From an uncultured Campylobacter sp. (GTDB lineage: Bacteria > Campylobacterota > Campylobacteria > Campylobacterales > Campylobacteraceae): 55,974 nucleotides of DNA. The notes beneath the pieces were generated by a model, which did not search any database, was not told the DNA's origin, and was given only the letters and a program-made list of their open reading frames with translations. Positions 16,236 to 24,838 of the stretch are shown piece after piece. The translations under genes were made by a program, and so were the position numbers. The DNA lies in NCBI RefSeq assembly GCF_938030785.1, contig NZ_CALHIK010000134.1, positions 1 to 55,974 of the forward strand, written 5' to 3'. Numbering within the stretch: the stretch's first letter is position 1; every line of letters begins with the position of its first letter.

Positions 16236-18689
16236 ATGAAAAGACGAGACTTTCTAAAACTAGGCGCGCTCGCGGCAGCTTCGGCGCAGGCAAAACAATT
16301 TGACGCCGCGGCGCAGGCGATATTTGACGAGCAGATGGGGCTTTGCGCGAATAAATTTGGCGCGTTTTACGTAAAAACCATCGGCGGCAGGGTCGTTGGC
16401 ACCGAGCCGTTTGAGGGAGATGCTATGCCGACGGTGCTAAACAACGCCCTAAGCGATCATATTCAAAACGAAACGCGCGTGAAATACCCATACGTACGCA
16501 AAAGCTTCCTATCCGATCCCTCAAATCCAAAGCCGCAGCTTCGCGGCAAAGAGCCCTTCGTGCGCGTTAGCTGGGACGAGGCGATAAAGCTAAGCGCTAA
16601 AATTTTAAAAGAAAACTTCGACAAATACGGCTCGGAGGCCATTTACGGGCAGCTTTATCAGTGGGGCAGTCTCGGTAAGGTCGGTCACTCGCAGCGCACC
16701 GCAAAGCGCATGCTAAACGTGCTAGGAGGCTACGTGAACGAGCTTGGCGGCTACTCATACGGTGCGGCTACGGCGTTTTTACCTCACGTGACGGGCTCGA
16801 TCGATCCGACGCACGCTCCGACGCGCTGGGAGGGCGTGGTAAAGGAGGCCAAAACGATCGTGTTTTGGGGCACGAATCCCGTCGTCTCAAACAAGATCGC
16901 TACCTCCGTGCCGATGCACAACTCCTACGTCTACTACGAGATTATGAAGGATAAATTTAAAAAAGGCGAGATGAAAATTTACAGCGTGGACGTTTACCGC
17001 AACGAAACGGCGGAGTATTTCGGCGCGGATTATCTTGCCGTGCGCCCCTGCACCGATACGGCGATGATGATCGGGCTTTGCGAATATCTCTACGAAAACG
17101 GACTTTACGACAAGGAATTTATTGAGCGCTACACGGTCGGGTTTGATAAATTTAAGGATTATTTCACGGGCGCAAAAGACGGCGTGAAAAAGGATCTAAA
17201 ATGGGCGAGTAAAATTTGCGGCGTGAGCGAAAAAGAGCTAAAAAATTTAGCCGATACGTTAGCTAAAAAAGACACGCTCATCGTCACGGGCTACGCGATA
17301 CAGCGCCAGCACCACGGCGAGATGGCGTACTGGGCGCTGATCACGCTAGCTGCGATGCTAGGCGACATCGGCAAGACGGGGCGCGGCTACGTGATGAACG
17401 ATCAGATGCATAAAAACGCAGATATTAGCTTCATCGCGCCCAAGCTTCAGGCATTTAACCCAGCGGTAAACGAAAAATACATCGCCCCGCAAGGCAAGCT
17501 AGCCAAAGCCAAATACCACGAGATACCAAACAGCAGGCTCATAGACGCGATCATGGAGCCTGGCAAGCTAATCGAGCGCAATGGCAAAAAGTACGTCATG
17601 CCGCACATCCGCGTGATGTTTAACGCCAACGGCTCGACCTTTACCCGTCACCCTGACACCAACCGCGCTGTCGAAGCGATGAAAAAGATCGAAGCGATCA
17701 TCACCACCGAGCCCTTTTGGACGAGTACGGCAAGGCTCAGCGACATCGTGCTGCCAGCTGCTCTTGAGTGCGAGCGCACGGACATCGAGTTTGCAAACTC
17801 GACTAGCGAATACCTCTTTGCCATTAAACCGCTAGTAAAGCCCGCCGGGGAAAGCAAGAGCGACTTTGAGATCGCGCGGCTCATCTGCGCGCAGTGGGGC
17901 GAGGAGTACGAGCAGGCCTTTAGCGAGGGCAAAACGGAGCTTGAGTGGGTGAAGGAAATCTACGAAAATGCCGCAAAGCAAGCCGAGGGTATGGGTATAG
18001 CGATGCCTAAATTTGAGGAGTTTTGGCAAAAAGGATATGTCAAATTTGATAAGATCGACGAGAAAAAGCGGTACTTCACAAACTACGCGGACTTCCGCGC
18101 CGATCCCGAGAAAAACGCGCTAAAAACACCGTCTGGCAAGATCGAGCTCTACTCCGAAGCGGTCGAAAAGCTAGGTTATCCCGACTGCCCGCCGCACGCG
18201 ACGTGGATGGAGCCGTTTGAGTGGCTGGGCGGCGACGTGAGCAAGTACCCGGTCGCCATCAGCGGCGCGCACTCTAAATTTAGGCTCCACTCGCAGTTAA
18301 ACAGCTCGCTGCTTCGCAACTACGCCGAGATCGCAAACCGCGAACCAGCACTCATTAGCCCCGCCACGGCAAAGGCGCGCGGCATAAAAACGGGCGACGT
18401 GGTGAGGATCTACAACGACCGAGGCGAGATCCTCTGCGGCGCGCTGGTGAGCGAGCGAGCGCAAGATAACGTCGTGATAGTAAGCGAAGGCGCGTGGTAC
18501 GACCCGGCCGTCTGGGGCGAGCGTAGCCTATGCAAACACGGCAACATAAACGTGCTAACCAAGGACGTGCCTAGCTCGCAGCTCTCGCAAAGTAACACCG
18601 CGCACACGAGCATGGTGCAGATCGAGAAATTTAAAGGCGAACTGCCGAGCGTAACGGCGTTTGATAGGCCTGTGACGATAGAGGCTTAG
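16236..18689 (+). CDS. torA: TorA/BisC-family molybdopterin oxidoreductase (TMAO/DMSO reductase type)
   Basis: 817 residues with a Tat signal, M-K-R-R-D-F-L-K-L-G-A-L-A-A-A-S-A-Q-A, so it is exported folded to the periplasm. There is no N-terminal iron-sulfur cysteine motif. The Mo ligand region reads G-G-Y-S-Y-G-A-A-T, with the serine typical of DMSO-reductase-family members that reduce TMAO, DMSO or biotin/methionine sulfoxide. Further family blocks are I-V-F-W-G-T-N-P-V-V, V-D-V-Y-R-N-E-T-A and the C-terminal molybdopterin-dinucleotide domain. The GGAG site is clear. No torC/nrfH-type cytochrome or torD chaperone adjoins it, so the electron donor must be encoded elsewhere. The exact substrate is not decided by sequence. 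A terminator follows. Confidence 0.85.
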   Translation: MKRRDFLKLGALAAASAQAKQFDAAAQAIFDEQMGLCANKFGAFYVKTIGGRVVGTEPFEGDAMPTVLNNALSDHIQNETRVKYPYVRKSFLSDPSNPKPQLRGKEPFVRVSWDEAIKLSAKILKENFDKYGSEAIYGQLYQWGSLGKVGHSQRTAKRMLNVLGGYVNELGGYSYGAATAFLPHVTGSIDPTHAPTRWEGVVKEAKTIVFWGTNPVVSNKIATSVPMHNSYVYYEIMKDKFKKGEMKIYSVDVYRNETAEYFGADYLAVRPCTDTAMMIGLCEYLYENGLYDKEFIERYTVGFDKFKDYFTGAKDGVKKDLKWASKICGVSEKELKNLADTLAKKDTLIVTGYAIQRQHHGEMAYWALITLAAMLGDIGKTGRGYVMNDQMHKNADISFIAPKLQAFNPAVNEKYIAPQGKLAKAKYHEIPNSRLIDAIMEPGKLIERNGKKYVMPHIRVMFNANGSTFTRHPDTNRAVEAMKKIEAIITTEPFWTSTARLSDIVLPAALECERTDIEFANSTSEYLFAIKPLVKPAGESKSDFEIARLICAQWGEEYEQAFSEGKTELEWVKEIYENAAKQAEGMGIAMPKFEEFWQKGYVKFDKIDEKKRYFTNYADFRADPEKNALKTPSGKIELYSEAVEKLGYPDCPPHATWMEPFEWLGGDVSKYPVAISGAHSKFRLHSQLNSSLLRNYAEIANREPALISPATAKARGIKTGDVVRIYNDRGEILCGALVSERAQDNVVIVSEGAWYDPAVWGERSLCKHGNINVLTKDVPSSQLSQSNTAHTSMVQIEKFKGELPSVTAFDRPVTIEA

Positions 18690-18751
18690 ACATTACTTTC
18701 TTTGAGCGAGCTGGAATTTTGATTTTTAAGGCTATAAATTTAGGACTCTTG

Positions 18752-18797
18752 AAGGCCGCACGGACGAAATTTATCCGCGCTTCGTGCGGCCTTTTTT
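18752..18797 (+). terminator. Rho-independent terminator after torA
   Basis: Perfect 11-bp stem AAGGCCGCACG (18752-18762) / CGTGCGGCCTT (18783-18793) running into six T residues. A second, weaker stem GCCGCAC / GTGCGGC lies at 18829-18857 without a T-run. Confidence 0.88.
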
Positions 18798-18859
18798 GAA
18801 ATTTCGGTTTTAGAATTTAATCTTTAAAGCCGCACGCAAAACCCTACTATGTGCGGCTG

Positions 18860-19729
18860 CAAGCTACAAGTCTGGGCTTTTGTTTTCCTTTCGGTAGCCG
18901 CGCAGAGCCGATTTTAGCGCGACGCGCAGCGCGCACGAGCGATACGCTTCGCCATTCATAGATATCTTTAAATTTAGATGCTTACATTCATGCAGCGGAT
19001 TATTTATGCTCCGCACCAAAAGCTAGCGGCGGCAAAATTTTAAAATTTTGCGCCTTAGCGATAAATTTAATCACGATAAAATTTGCGCGTGAAGCAAAAA
19101 TAAATTTGCGCAAAGATAGAATTTCCAACCGCCGCGAGCGTGAAATTTTAAAAGCAGCCGCCGTATCGAAAGAAAATGTTACTATAAATTTAAAGTAGCT
19201 CGCATCGGTAAAATTCCGAGGCTGAAATCCACGAGCGGCACGCGCGAGGCGATGCGGGTTAAATTTGCGCGCACTTTAAAAACGACAAACCGCTTTAAAG
19301 AAATTTCAACCGCGCTCGCGCTATGAAATTTTAAAGGTAAGTTGCCATACCGAGCTACCGCAAAATTTAAAGCGAATTAGCCGCAGGATTCCGCATGATT
19401 AGACCAAAAAATTGCGCCGCAAAATTTTAAATGTAGTTTACTACATCCAGGCTTCCGCTAAATTTAGCAGGACGGCTGCGCTGCGAAATCGAGGGTCACG
19501 CCTATCCCAAGTAAGCTTGCCCGTGAAATTTTAAAGACAAGTCGCCGTGCCTACGCTGCCGCCAAATTTAAAATAAACCAATCGCACTGTAAAATTTTAA
19601 AAGTAAGTCGCTGCGCCCAAACTAGCTAAATTTAAAATAAAGCAATCGCTCCGTTTATGCTACGAATGCCGCTCGTCCGCAAGCCGCGCCCGCAAAGCCT
19701 CCGATTGCAAGCTCCGCGCCGCAAGCGCC
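18860..19729. repeat. 870-bp gap filled with degenerate AAATTT-core repeats
   Basis: No gene seen. From about 19141, AAATTTTAAA words alternate with AAATTTAAA words about 30-40 bases later, separated by similar GC-rich filler. The best copies start near 19325, 19525 and 19590; the last two are 65 bases apart and share AAGTCGC followed by AAATTTAAAATAAA and AATCGC. Units near 19142 and 19421 are weaker. The array lies between the torA terminator and the end of pyrC. Confidence 0.55.
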
Positions 19730-21010
19730 CTACGCTACGACGTTTGGAAACTCATAGACCACGCGGCCGCTTTTGATCGTGCAAACCGCAGCGCCCGTAA
19801 GCTGTTTGCCGAAAAGCGGTGAGTTACGCGATTTGGACTTATTTAGCGCCTCGTCGTAAACGTAGGAAATCTGCGGATCGATGATCGCGACGTCGGCCAA
19901 AAGGCCCTCTTTAATCTCGCCCTTGTCTTTTAAATTTAGAATTTTAGCCGGGTTAAACGAGCACAGCCGCACCATGTCTTCAAGGCTGATGACGCCCTCG
20001 TTTACGAGCCGCAGCGTAAGCGGCACGAGGGTTTGAAGCCCCAAAATTCCAAACGGCGCATGGTCGAATTCTACGAATTTATCGTCAGTGTTGTGCGGCG
20101 CGTGATCAGTTACGATGGCGTCGATCAGACCGCTTTTAAGCGCCTCTCTGATCGCTTGCACGTCGCTTTGAGTGCGAAGCGGCGGCGACATTTTAAAATT
20201 CGTATCGTATCCCATCAGCTCGCGCTCGTCGAAGGTGAAGTGATGCGGCGTAGCTTCGCAGGTGACGCGGATGCCCTCGCGCTTAGCCTGCTTTATGAGC
20301 TTTAGCGACCACGCCGAGCTTACGTGCGCGATGTGGATGTGCCCGCCCGTCTTTTTAGCAAGCAGCAGATCGCGCGCGATCATGATCTCCTCTTTTTCGC
20401 TCGCCATCCCCTTTAGGCCGAGGATCGCGCTGACTTTTCCCTCGTTCATCACGCCGCCGTGGCAAAGCGAGCAATCCTCGCTGTGATTTATCACGAATGA
20501 GCCGAAGTGCGCGGAATATTCGAGCGCCTGTCGCATCACGGAGCTGTCGGTCACAGGCAGCCCGTCGTCGCTGAAAGCCACGCAGCCGGCTTCCAGCATA
20601 TCGCCCATCTCAACGATCTTTGCGCCCTTGCAGTCCTGCGAGATCGCGCCTATGGGCAGCAGATCGATCAGTCCGCGCCCTTTAGCCTTAGCGATCATCG
20701 CGCGAGTAATGCTGGAGTTGTCGTTCACGGGCCTAGTATTCGCCATCGGAAGGCAGGTCGTCACGCCGCCTGCGACCGCGGTTTCGCTGCCGCTGATGAC
20801 GTCGTCTTTGTATTCGAGCCCCGGGTCTCTGAAATGTACGTGCATATCGATGAGACCGGGCATCACGAGCTTGCCCGCAGCGTCTATGACGCGATCTGCG
20901 GCGGGACACTCGCGCGTGATCTTCGAAATTTTATCGCTCTCGATCAGGACGTTTGCTTCCTCGCTGCCGTCGTGATTAACGATCGTACCGTTTTTTATCA
21001 AAATTTTCAT
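19730..21010 (-). CDS. pyrC: Dihydroorotase
   Basis: 426 residues, class I dihydroorotase of the amidohydrolase superfamily. It closes carbamoyl-aspartate to dihydroorotate, the third step of pyrimidine synthesis. Zinc-site landmarks are D-M-H-V-H-F-R-D-P-G near residue 57, I-N-H-S-E-D, H-I-A-H-V-S and the late D-H-A-P-H aspartate. The start overlaps the pyrB stop by four bases (ATGA), with AGGAGCG upstream, so the two are translationally coupled. Confidence 0.95.
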   Translation of the reverse strand: MKILIKNGTIVNHDGSEEANVLIESDKISKITRECPAADRVIDAAGKLVMPGLIDMHVHFRDPGLEYKDDVISGSETAVAGGVTTCLPMANTRPVNDNSSITRAMIAKAKGRGLIDLLPIGAISQDCKGAKIVEMGDMLEAGCVAFSDDGLPVTDSSVMRQALEYSAHFGSFVINHSEDCSLCHGGVMNEGKVSAILGLKGMASEKEEIMIARDLLLAKKTGGHIHIAHVSSAWSLKLIKQAKREGIRVTCEATPHHFTFDERELMGYDTNFKMSPPLRTQSDVQAIREALKSGLIDAIVTDHAPHNTDDKFVEFDHAPFGILGLQTLVPLTLRLVNEGVISLEDMVRLCSFNPAKILNLKDKGEIKEGLLADVAIIDPQISYVYDEALNKSKSRNSPLFGKQLTGAAVCTIKSGRVVYEFPNVVA

Positions 21011-21936
21011 CGTACGCTCCTGTTTAAATTTATCGTATGAAGTATCGCCATTCGCATCGCCTCGCCGTTTTCTACCTGATCTAAAACGCAGCTATAGCGC
21101 GGATCGTCGGCTACGTCGGAGTTGATCTCCACGCCGCGGTTGATCGGGCCCGGGTGCATTATCATGACGCCCTCTTTTGCCGCTTGCATTCGCCTCGCAG
21201 TAAGTCCGAAAAATTTCGAGTACTCGCGCACGCTCGGGAAGCTCGGCTCGCCGTCTTGCCGCTCAAGCTGTATTCTTAGCATAATGATGACGTCGGCGCC
21301 CTCGATCGCCTCCTCTACGCTTTTGCATATCGGGCAGCCGAACGCGTCGCAGTCGCGCAGCATCATCGGAGGGCCGAAGAGCCGCACGTTTATGCCTAGT
21401 TTTTTCATCGCCCAGATGTCGCTTCTAGCCACGCGCGAGCGAAATATATCGCCGATGATCGCGACGTTTAAATTCTCGATTCTGCCCTTGTGCTCGCTGA
21501 TCGTAAAAAGATCCAGTAGCGCCTGGCTCGGGTGCTCATTCAGCCCGTCGCCCGCATTTACGATCGATGCGTCGCAGTTGGCCGCGACAAATTTCGCCGC
21601 ACCCGAGCAGCTGTGGCGCAGCACGAAGATATCCGTGCGCATCGCCTGCATATTTCTGATAGTGTCGATCAGCGTCTCGCCCTTTTTCGTGCTGCTGTCT
21701 GCAGCCGTGAAATTTACGCTGTCCGCGCCCAGGCGCTTGGCTGCGATCTCAAAGCTCGTGCGGGTGCGGGTGGAGTTTTCAAAAAACGCGTTGATGACCG
21801 TCTTGCCGCGAAGCGAGTCGGATTTTTTGACATCAGAGCGGTTGAGCGCTTTAAACTCGCGCGCTAGACCTATAAAGTCGTAGATGTCCTCGCGGCTTAG
21901 ATCCTGCGCGCTAAGAAGATGCTTTAGCTTATACAT
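21007..21936 (-). CDS. pyrB: Aspartate carbamoyltransferase catalytic subunit
   Basis: 309 residues, the standard length. It joins carbamoyl phosphate and aspartate, the committed step of pyrimidine synthesis. The carbamoyl-phosphate loop F-F-E-N-S-T-R-T-R-T-S-F is intact, as are H-P-S-Q-A-L-L-D and the C-terminal M-H-P-G-P-I-N-R-G. AAAGGAGAGGG precedes the ATG. It is the first gene of a pyrB-pyrC pair; no regulatory pyrI subunit adjoins it. Confidence 0.96.
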   Translation of the reverse strand: MYKLKHLLSAQDLSREDIYDFIGLAREFKALNRSDVKKSDSLRGKTVINAFFENSTRTRTSFEIAAKRLGADSVNFTAADSSTKKGETLIDTIRNMQAMRTDIFVLRHSCSGAAKFVAANCDASIVNAGDGLNEHPSQALLDLFTISEHKGRIENLNVAIIGDIFRSRVARSDIWAMKKLGINVRLFGPPMMLRDCDAFGCPICKSVEEAIEGADVIIMLRIQLERQDGEPSFPSVREYSKFFGLTARRMQAAKEGVMIMHPGPINRGVEINSDVADDPRYSCVLDQVENGEAMRMAILHTINLNRSVR

Positions 21937-21972
21937 TCCCTCTCCTTTTTTGGGCCGAATTTCAGCCGTAAT

Positions 21973-21978
21973 TGTATA
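21973..21978 (-). promoter_or_regulatory. Candidate -10 region for pyrBC
   Basis: Minus-strand TATACA (part of TATACAAT) preceded by a T-run, about 37 bases upstream of the pyrB ATG. It is the best match in the gap, but not a perfect TATAAT. Confidence 0.35.
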
Positions 21979-21984
21979 AAAAAA

Positions 21985-22755
21985 TCTCTGATAAAATTTT
22001 AAAATTTAAGAGCTGGGCTCAAATTTAGACGCGGAATTTTGCTTGGAATTTCATTTGAGTTCGCATACGAAGCGCGAGCGGAATTTTAAAATTTTACCCG
22101 CGGCGGCATGCGGAATTTTGAAATTTTACCCGCGGCGGGCGGCGGAGCGGATACGAAGCGTAAATTTAAAATTTTAAGAAGCGCCACGGACTATGAAATA
22201 GTCGCGTAAATTTAAAATTTAGCGAAGCGGATGCGGAGGACGAAGCAGCCGCATAAATTTAAAGCTGTGCGTAAAATTTTAAATTTAACAGGACGGCGCG
22301 GACGCTCGTGCTGCACGGCTCGCCGCTGTTTTGCGCGGACGCTATAAATTTAGCGAGCAAGGAAAAGCGGTTTGGATCGGACGTGTCCCGATCGGGGCGC
22401 GTAGAATTTAGCGCCCGAGTACGGGGCACAAAATTTTAACTCCCCAGTGCGGGACGTAAACCGGCCTTGCGCGGGTTTTTTGCAAACTGAAATCGTGCAA
22501 CGAAAAAATTTCCGTGCGCCGCAACGCATGCGCCGCAAAATGATGAAATTTAAAAAATCTTACGCCAAGAGGATGAAATTTTAAAAAGCCTGCGTCGAAA
22601 GATGATGGAATTTAACAATGCTTGCGGCCCGCACGCAAAATTTTAAACCGCCGTCCGAGTAAAATTTAACGAAACTGCCGCGCCGAGCAAATTTAATAAA
22701 ATTTAGCATCGTTTCTCTGCGAGCATTCTCCACAACAAACAAATTTAAGCTAAAT
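21985..22755. repeat. 770-bp non-coding gap with short tandem AAATTT-core repeats
   Basis: No gene seen. Two 28-bp copies of CGGAATTTTRAAATTTTACC followed by CGCGGCGG start at 22079 and 22110 with one mismatch. Around 22377-22460 another local family repeats about every 27-29 bases (CGGGGCGCGTAGAATTTA, CGGGGCACAAAATTTTAA, GCGGGACGTAAA). The rest alternates AAATTT words with GC-rich filler. The filler differs from that of the other gaps. Confidence 0.5.
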
Positions 22756-22765
22756 TTAGCCGCGC

Positions 22766-23578
22766 TTAAATTCTAAAGCTTTGCCTATCAGTCGCCTCTT
22801 CAAGCTCGGATTTATCGTCGTGCTCTTGCGAACGCCCGCCGCGCGGCTCCTGCTGTGGCGCGACGCCAAATCCCTCCAAGACCTTACCGATACTTTCGTT
22901 TGCGTCCTTGATGATGCCTTGCAGGCTTTCGCCCATTTTATCAAGGTTTTTGCCCGCCTCGCGCGCCACCGCCTCGCCCTGCTTTAGCAGATCCTTGGTC
23001 CTGTCCACGTTGCGAGCGGCGAAATCGTTCAGCGCTTCGGGCGCCTTTTTCTGCAAATTTTGCAAAGCCTCGCCCAAAACTTTAGCATCGTTTGCAAGCT
23101 CGTCTATCGTGGAGTTCAGATCGGAGCTCTGCTTGCTCTCAAAACCCTGCGGCGCGGAGCCTCGTATAGAGCTTTGCGTAGAGCTTTGAGTGGAATTTTG
23201 CCCCGAGCTATCCGCGCTTTTATTAAAATTTTGCCCTTGATTACCCGCGCTAAAATTCTGTTCCGAACGCGTGCTTTGTTCGCGATCTTGTCTGTCCGAT
23301 CCGCCGTCGCAGCCGCTTAAAATACATGCCGCAGCTAGCGCCAAAGTAAAATTTCGCGCCGCATTTATAAAGCTAAAATTTCTAGCGCGACCCTCTGAGA
23401 TAAAATTTCGCTCGCCGCTAGCCCGAGTAAAATTCCGCTCGCCGTATACCGAAGTAAAATTTCGCGCACTGTCTGCCGAATCGAAATTTTGCCATCGTTC
23501 AAAGCCCTGCTCGCCGCTCGTTCGGATAAAATTCTGCGCCGAATCGCGCCCGCACCCTTTCAAAATTCGTCTTTTCAA
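22766..23578 (-). CDS. Putative lipoprotein with a 9-residue tandem repeat ahead of the lipobox
   Basis: 270 residues from a TTG start (23576-23578), chosen because AAAGGAG lies just upstream and no other usable start codon occurs before residue 79. Residues 38-78 contain five R-N-F units exactly nine residues apart (for example R-N-F-T-R-A-S-G-E). Only then comes a lipobox-like segment, L-A-L-A-A-A-C-I-L-S-G-C, with Cys90. A Ser/Gln/Asn-rich linker with more Q-N-F motifs follows, then an amphipathic helical domain (about 140-245) and a charged tail. If the lipobox is used, all the repeats would be cleaved off. The gene starts 11 bases after the CinA-family gene, so the two probably share an operon. 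Function unknown. Confidence 0.55.
   Translation of the reverse strand: MKRRILKGCGRDSAQNFIRTSGEQGFERWQNFDSADSARNFTSVYGERNFTRASGERNFISEGRARNFSFINAARNFTLALAAACILSGCDGGSDRQDREQSTRSEQNFSAGNQGQNFNKSADSSGQNSTQSSTQSSIRGSAPQGFESKQSSDLNSTIDELANDAKVLGEALQNLQKKAPEALNDFAARNVDRTKDLLKQGEAVAREAGKNLDKMGESLQGIIKDANESIGKVLEGFGVAPQQEPRGGRSQEHDDKSELEEATDRQSFRI
23347..23490. repeat. 27-bp tandem repeat inside the lipoprotein gene
   Basis: TAAAATTTC-type words begin at 23347, 23374, 23401, 23428 and 23455, exactly 27 bp apart, with a sixth degenerate copy (CGAAATTTT) at 23482. On the coding strand each unit gives one nine-residue block containing R-N-F. The phase is a multiple of three, so the frame is kept. Confidence 0.8.
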
Positions 23579-23589
23579 AATCCGCTCCT

Positions 23590-24720
23590 TTAAATTTCAT
23601 CTCTCGCAGACGCGCTCGGAAGTCGCCCGAAAAACAGATCACTTCTAAGCTTTAAAAGCAAGCAGATAGCGATATCAGCGCTTTGTTCGCGGATGTAGTT
23701 TCGATCGCCTTTTAGATGAAATTCCCCGACGATCTGTTTGCCGCCCTGCTCCTTCGCGCCGATAAAGACCGTCCCCACGGGCTTTTGCGCGCTTCCGCCG
23801 CCGGGGCCCGCGATACCGCTTACTGCAAGAGCGAAGCTCGCCCCGCTGCTTTGTAGCGCGCCCTCCAGCATCTCGCCCACGGTCTGCGCGCTGACCGCGC
23901 CGTAGCGAGCGAGCGTATCTTCGCTCACGTTGAGCCAGAGATTTTTTATCTCGTTGGCGTAGCTTACGAGCGAGCCGTCAAAAACGTCGCTCACGCCCGC
24001 GACCGCGCCGAATTTTGCGGCGATGAGCCCTGCGGTGCAGCTTTCGGCAAAGGTGATCTTAGCGCCTATTTCGCGCAGTCTATCCACCACAAAGCCCATA
24101 AAATCGCCGCCTTCGATGTAGCAGCTCTCATAATACTTGCCGACGCTTTGCAAAAACGCGTCCAGCGCTCCAAATTTCATCGCACTGGCGCGCACTAGCA
24201 GCAAAAAGGAGCTGGGTCTGCTGATCGTAAGCGAAATTTTATAGCTGATCGCAAGGCTCTCTAGGCGCTGCTTTACGCTTTCGTATTCGCAATCGAAAAG
24301 ATAAAAGCTCTCGCCCGCGCTCGGCGCGTCTTGAAGGATCGGCGGCAAGCTCTGCAAGCAAAGCACCTTGATCACGTTTACCGAGCAACCTCTGACGTTT
24401 AGCAGGAAGCTATTTTTCGCCACCGTGCGCGCCATCGAGGGCGCTAGGGTTTCTCCGTTTTTCAGCTCGAGCGAATCGAAAGAGAGCGTCGATAAAATTT
24501 TCCCGACGACCGCGTAGGCGGAGTTTGCCGCAAAGATCGTGATAAAATCGTACGAATCGATCATCTTTTCAAGCGCGAAGGGCAAAACCTTATCGTTTTC
24601 GCTTAAGAATTTCAGATCGTCCATCCGCCCAAAAACTCGTTCATAGCTGCGAGAAATATAGCTCATCAAAGCCGCGTCGTAGCGGATCTCCTCGCCGATT
24701 ACAAGGATGATATTTTTCAT
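23590..24720 (-). CDS. CinA-family protein with a PncC-type C-terminal domain
   Basis: 376 residues from the ATG at 24720, which has GAGGG upstream; an ATG 27 bases further up lacks such a site. The C-terminal half (about 205-370) is a clear CinA/PncC nicotinamide-nucleotide amidase domain: F-A-E-S-C-T-A-G-L-I-A, G-S-L-V-S-Y-A-N-E-I-K and A-V-S-G-I-A-G-P-G-G-G. The N-terminal half does not show the usual molybdopterin-binding-like CinA motifs but is strand/helix-rich, and may be a diverged version. Likely role: NMN deamidation or nucleotide repair. A TATAAT box lies 26 bases before the start. Confidence 0.82.
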   Translation of the reverse strand: MKNIILVIGEEIRYDAALMSYISRSYERVFGRMDDLKFLSENDKVLPFALEKMIDSYDFITIFAANSAYAVVGKILSTLSFDSLELKNGETLAPSMARTVAKNSFLLNVRGCSVNVIKVLCLQSLPPILQDAPSAGESFYLFDCEYESVKQRLESLAISYKISLTISRPSSFLLLVRASAMKFGALDAFLQSVGKYYESCYIEGGDFMGFVVDRLREIGAKITFAESCTAGLIAAKFGAVAGVSDVFDGSLVSYANEIKNLWLNVSEDTLARYGAVSAQTVGEMLEGALQSSGASFALAVSGIAGPGGGSAQKPVGTVFIGAKEQGGKQIVGEFHLKGDRNYIREQSADIAICLLLKLRSDLFFGRLPSASARDEI

Positions 24721-24745
24721 AAAGACCCTCATTAAATTTTCGCAC

Positions 24746-24751
24746 ATTATA
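24746..24751 (-). promoter_or_regulatory. -10 box for the CinA-family gene
   Basis: Perfect TATAAT on the minus strand inside GCTATAATG, 26 bases upstream of the ATG at 24720. The same GCTATAATG core precedes the ankyrin gene (35369) and lpxC (49513). Confidence 0.6.
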
Positions 24752-24838
24752 GCATAAACGCAGACTGCTCTTTCAGAGCTTTTTAATGGCGTTTTGGATA
24801 AACTTCACAAATTTTTTAAGACATGAAAAGGTACAAAT

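Noticed and set aside
21122..21883. 253-codon plus-strand frame
   Set aside because: Antisense shadow of pyrB, no family resemblance and no ribosome site.
23347..23490. Evenly spaced 27-bp repeats considered as a CRISPR array
   Set aside because: There are no unique spacers between identical repeats; the whole 27-bp unit is the repeat and it is read through in frame as protein. No cas genes are nearby.
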